64,000 nucleotides of DNA from assembly GCA_023548195.1 (NCBI GenBank), contig JAJHZJ010000756.1:930001-994000 (forward strand). Reading direction: 5' to 3'. This DNA is from Bettongia penicillata ogilbyi. Taxonomy: Eukaryota > Chordata > Mammalia > Diprotodontia > Potoroidae. Each line of letters starts with the position of its first letter. The first letter of the stretch is position 1. This document shows positions 61,561 to 64,000 of this stretch, piece by piece. A program made the translations under genes and the position numbers. The notes under the pieces are model-generated. The model was not told the origin of the DNA, did not search any database, and was given only the letters and a program-made list of their open reading frames with translations.

Positions 61561-62237
61561 CCCATGTATCCTATTCTAGCCCTTTTCGGGCTGTCCTGTC
61601 CCTCCACTCTGAACTCCTGCGACTAGAAGCATCTACTTTACGCTGATGGGTGGCTTCCTGGCCATGACCTCAGGTGTAGAAAATTAATTAGCTTTCCTTG
61701 AGTGCTATTCCTCCTCTTCCTATAAAACTTCCAAGTGACTCTGGCTGAGGAATAACCATGATCTCTAAACTGAATGAGCTGCTTTCAAGTATGGACCAAG
61801 AGTACCATCAAGAGTTTGATGTACCCAGGGTCCAAGTTCTGAGAGAAGTTCCCTAAAAGACCATTGTGGAATCTCTCCTTCTCCAGCCTGAGGTCTTGTC
61901 ATAGCCAAATCTCCCTGCTTGAATCTCTGGCTATATCCCCTTCCTCAGCCCTGGTGTAGAGACATCAGTCTCCATCACAAATCAATGGGATGACCTAGTG
62001 TAGAGCTATGAGTCATGGCTCTATCATGAGGTTGTCACGTGGGATGTCTTGAGTCCCTTTTCTTGTTCTTTTCTCCAGCTCCCTTGGATATAGTCAGTTA
62101 AAGAAATGTTCCTACTTTTGGGACCTTCCTTTAAACACAACACTTTGTAGGGCCTATGGCTTTTGATGTTGATTGGTTTACCTTATTCTATTGTGCCATA
62201 TCTTTAATCCCAGCAACAGACATTGAGACCCAACCCT

Positions 62238-62240
<3 letters not shown>

Positions 62241-62279
<39 letters not shown>
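62241..62279. repeat. (AC)n microsatellite
   Basis: Pure AC run of about 39 bases. Confidence 0.95.
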
Positions 62280-62281
<2 letters not shown>

Positions 62282-62884
62282 TGGAATTCAGTGTGGATGA
62301 AAATCCCTTGTACTCTTTCAGGAATACTGGAAATGAGCTGTATAACAAGGGACATAGTTCTTTATTTGACTGAGAAAAGAGATGGTTGCTTTAGTCAACA
62401 CATCCATCTTTGTTACAGACCAACAATGGCATCCCTGATGATCATCATAATGGCCAGATAAATCCCTCATTCATATTTTCCTTAATATAGACCTATAATT
62501 CTGCTTTCTCTTCTTCATTCAAGGCATGCATCATCCTATAATGGGTTATTTGTGGGAAGAGGATTTATTGGGCAATCACACTTCAAGAGGGACTGTAACA
62601 GATTCAAAGCGGGCATAGGGGAAAGAAAAGGTTTCATGCAGGAGGTGGTACTTGACCTGAGTTTTGATGGAAGCCAGGAGTTCCAGTTTTATGAGACAGA
62701 GATGAGAAGGAAGTACATTCCTGGTATGAGGGAGAACCAGTACAAAAACTACCATATGTAAGGAACACAGTGGAAGAGAATCTGTCTGAACCATAGAATG
62801 CAGGGAGTATCTATTTGATCCCAGAAACAACAGAGAGCTTACTGAGTAGAGGAATGATCATGAAATAAAAGTCTAAATATGTCA

Positions 62885-63050
62885 CACCTCAACTCAATAA
62901 ATTTCCATGACTCCCTATTACCTCCAGGATTGAATATCAAATTCTCTGATTGGCTTTTTGAAGCCCTCTATAACCTTTCCTTTTCTGCCTTTACAATTTT
63001 TTTATACTCTGTTTTCCCCTACATACTTTGTGACTGTTGACAAGAATCCC
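62885..63050 (+). mobile_element. L2 LINE fragment, sense
   Basis: Reads actccctattacctccagga, ttgaatatcaaattctctga and gaagccctctataacctttc. Confidence 0.65.
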
Positions 63051-64000
63051 TTCCAGACTCAACAATAAGAATGCTTACCCCGATAGAGGGAGCAGCTGTC
63101 TTGGAAATGCAACAGTGGATGGTGGGAATAGACCTGTTTATTCCCTAGTTCACTTTTCTTCCCCTCTCCTTTAACACCCATGACACCCTCATCCAATATC
63201 CACAGCTCCAAAGATTTCCATTCCCACTGACATTCCAACTAGACTCCCAGAGCACAAAGGTACTTAGAGAACCGCTAATTCAACTTTATGCCAATTTTAT
63301 AGATGAGGATATGAAGATCCAGAGAATTTGTCCCCTATCCCAAGACACATTGCTAACTGGAGCAAGAAAAAGACTTTAGGGTAATAGTCCCTTGTTTCTC
63401 AATTGACAGTTGAAGAAACAGAGGGTCTGAGAATAGAGGCACATTTTCTGAGTTGACACAGATGAGTTTATGAAGCAGCTGAAACAAGAATTCAGGCCTC
63501 GTGACCCCAAGTCTGGGGCTCCTTCCACCATACTGAGTTCAAATACAGTAGTGTGGATTGAACCTGTATTTTTTCACTGCTGAAGTCATCTGGATCTGTC
63601 CCCTGATGGAGGAGAAATATCCTTCCTCCTCACTGCCATTGAAGGATTGCACTGGAACAAACAAAACACAGATGAGGCAGGACCAACAATCCGTGCTTTC
63701 TTGGGGCCTCAGGCAATGGGGCTTAGAGGTTTCCAAAATAACAATATCAATCTCCAGTGTGGAACAAACAAGAATTCACCAGAGTTCTTCTTCTTTACTC
63801 CCCAAGATGAGGGGAGAAGGGGAAACCCGGCTGCCATGCTTCATTGTGGAAACCAAAGGGAGCCAGTGGCAGGAAAGGGTCTCAGGAATCTAATGCACAA
63901 CTCTAGAAAGAGCTCATTGGCTCATTATCTGGTTCCTCCAGTTTAATTCCCTGGAGAAGAGGGTGGAAGGTGGGGGATAGTGAGGGGCTGATTTCTGCCT
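63051..64000. other. Right edge, no gene supported
   Basis: 63260-63530 is a worn antisense MIR. Two overlapping open frames of 111 and 99 codons (63558-63893, 63647-63946) have no splice evidence or recognisable domain. Confidence 0.4.

Noticed and set aside
63558..63946. Two overlapping + strand frames at the window edge that might be a neighbouring gene
   Set aside because: No recognisable domain, no splice sites consistent with a known neighbour of the chitinase cluster.
1..64000. CRISPR array, operon or bacterial-type system
   Set aside because: No regular spacer-repeat array or dense gene order; all repeats are eukaryotic transposons or microsatellites.

Overview
The window reads as a piece of a marsupial nuclear genome. 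There is no bacterial-style gene packing. The DNA is dominated by old interspersed repeats in the combination typical of marsupials: MIR and MAR1-like CORE-SINEs in both orientations, L2 and L3/CR1 LINE pieces, marsupial-type L1 copies, a half-L1 (HAL1-like) element with ORF1 but no ORF2, and 7SL RNA retropseudogenes. Species cannot be fixed from the sequence alone.

Positions 1 to about 35,500 hold no gene I can support. This part is a nest of repeats: L1 fragments around 0.5, 8.9, 17.5-18.5, 19.6-21.6, 24.1, 27.3 and 29.0 kb; the HAL1-like element at 14.6-17.3 kb; two 7SL copies at 17.8 and 26.2 kb; a pentanucleotide array at 23.0 kb; a 39-bp minisatellite at 25.5 kb; and a 785-bp LTR-like insertion inside a SINE at 28 kb.

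Positions 35,511-40,560 carry a dead chitinase-like gene on the + strand. Exons 2-6 are recognisable and keep the exact lengths and phases of the GH18 family. Their translated content fits CHI3L2 (chitinase-3-like 2): the catalytic Glu position is Ile. Exon 3 has an in-frame TGA and a GC donor, exon 5 has lost its donor, exon 7 is decayed, and exons 8 onward were not found.

Positions 45,099-55,832 carry an intact gene, also on +: an acidic mammalian chitinase (CHIA/AMCase)-like enzyme of 452 residues in 11 coding exons. It has a signal peptide, a complete DxxDxDxE catalytic motif and a C-terminal six-cysteine chitin-binding domain, followed by ATTAAA. The order CHI3L2-like then CHIA-like on one strand matches the human 1p13 chitinase cluster, so this is probably the syntenic locus. 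Several substrate-cleft residues that are conserved in human AMCase are changed, which points to a diverged paralogue or altered enzyme properties.

Positions 55,900-64,000 downstream are again repeats, including a LINE reverse-transcriptase C-terminal remnant at 58.4-58.8 kb and a decayed Ty3/gypsy-type reverse transcriptase on the minus strand at about 60.9-61.6 kb. Exons were read by eye from splice sites and family similarity; repeat family names come from recognition of consensus-like stretches, not from a database search.
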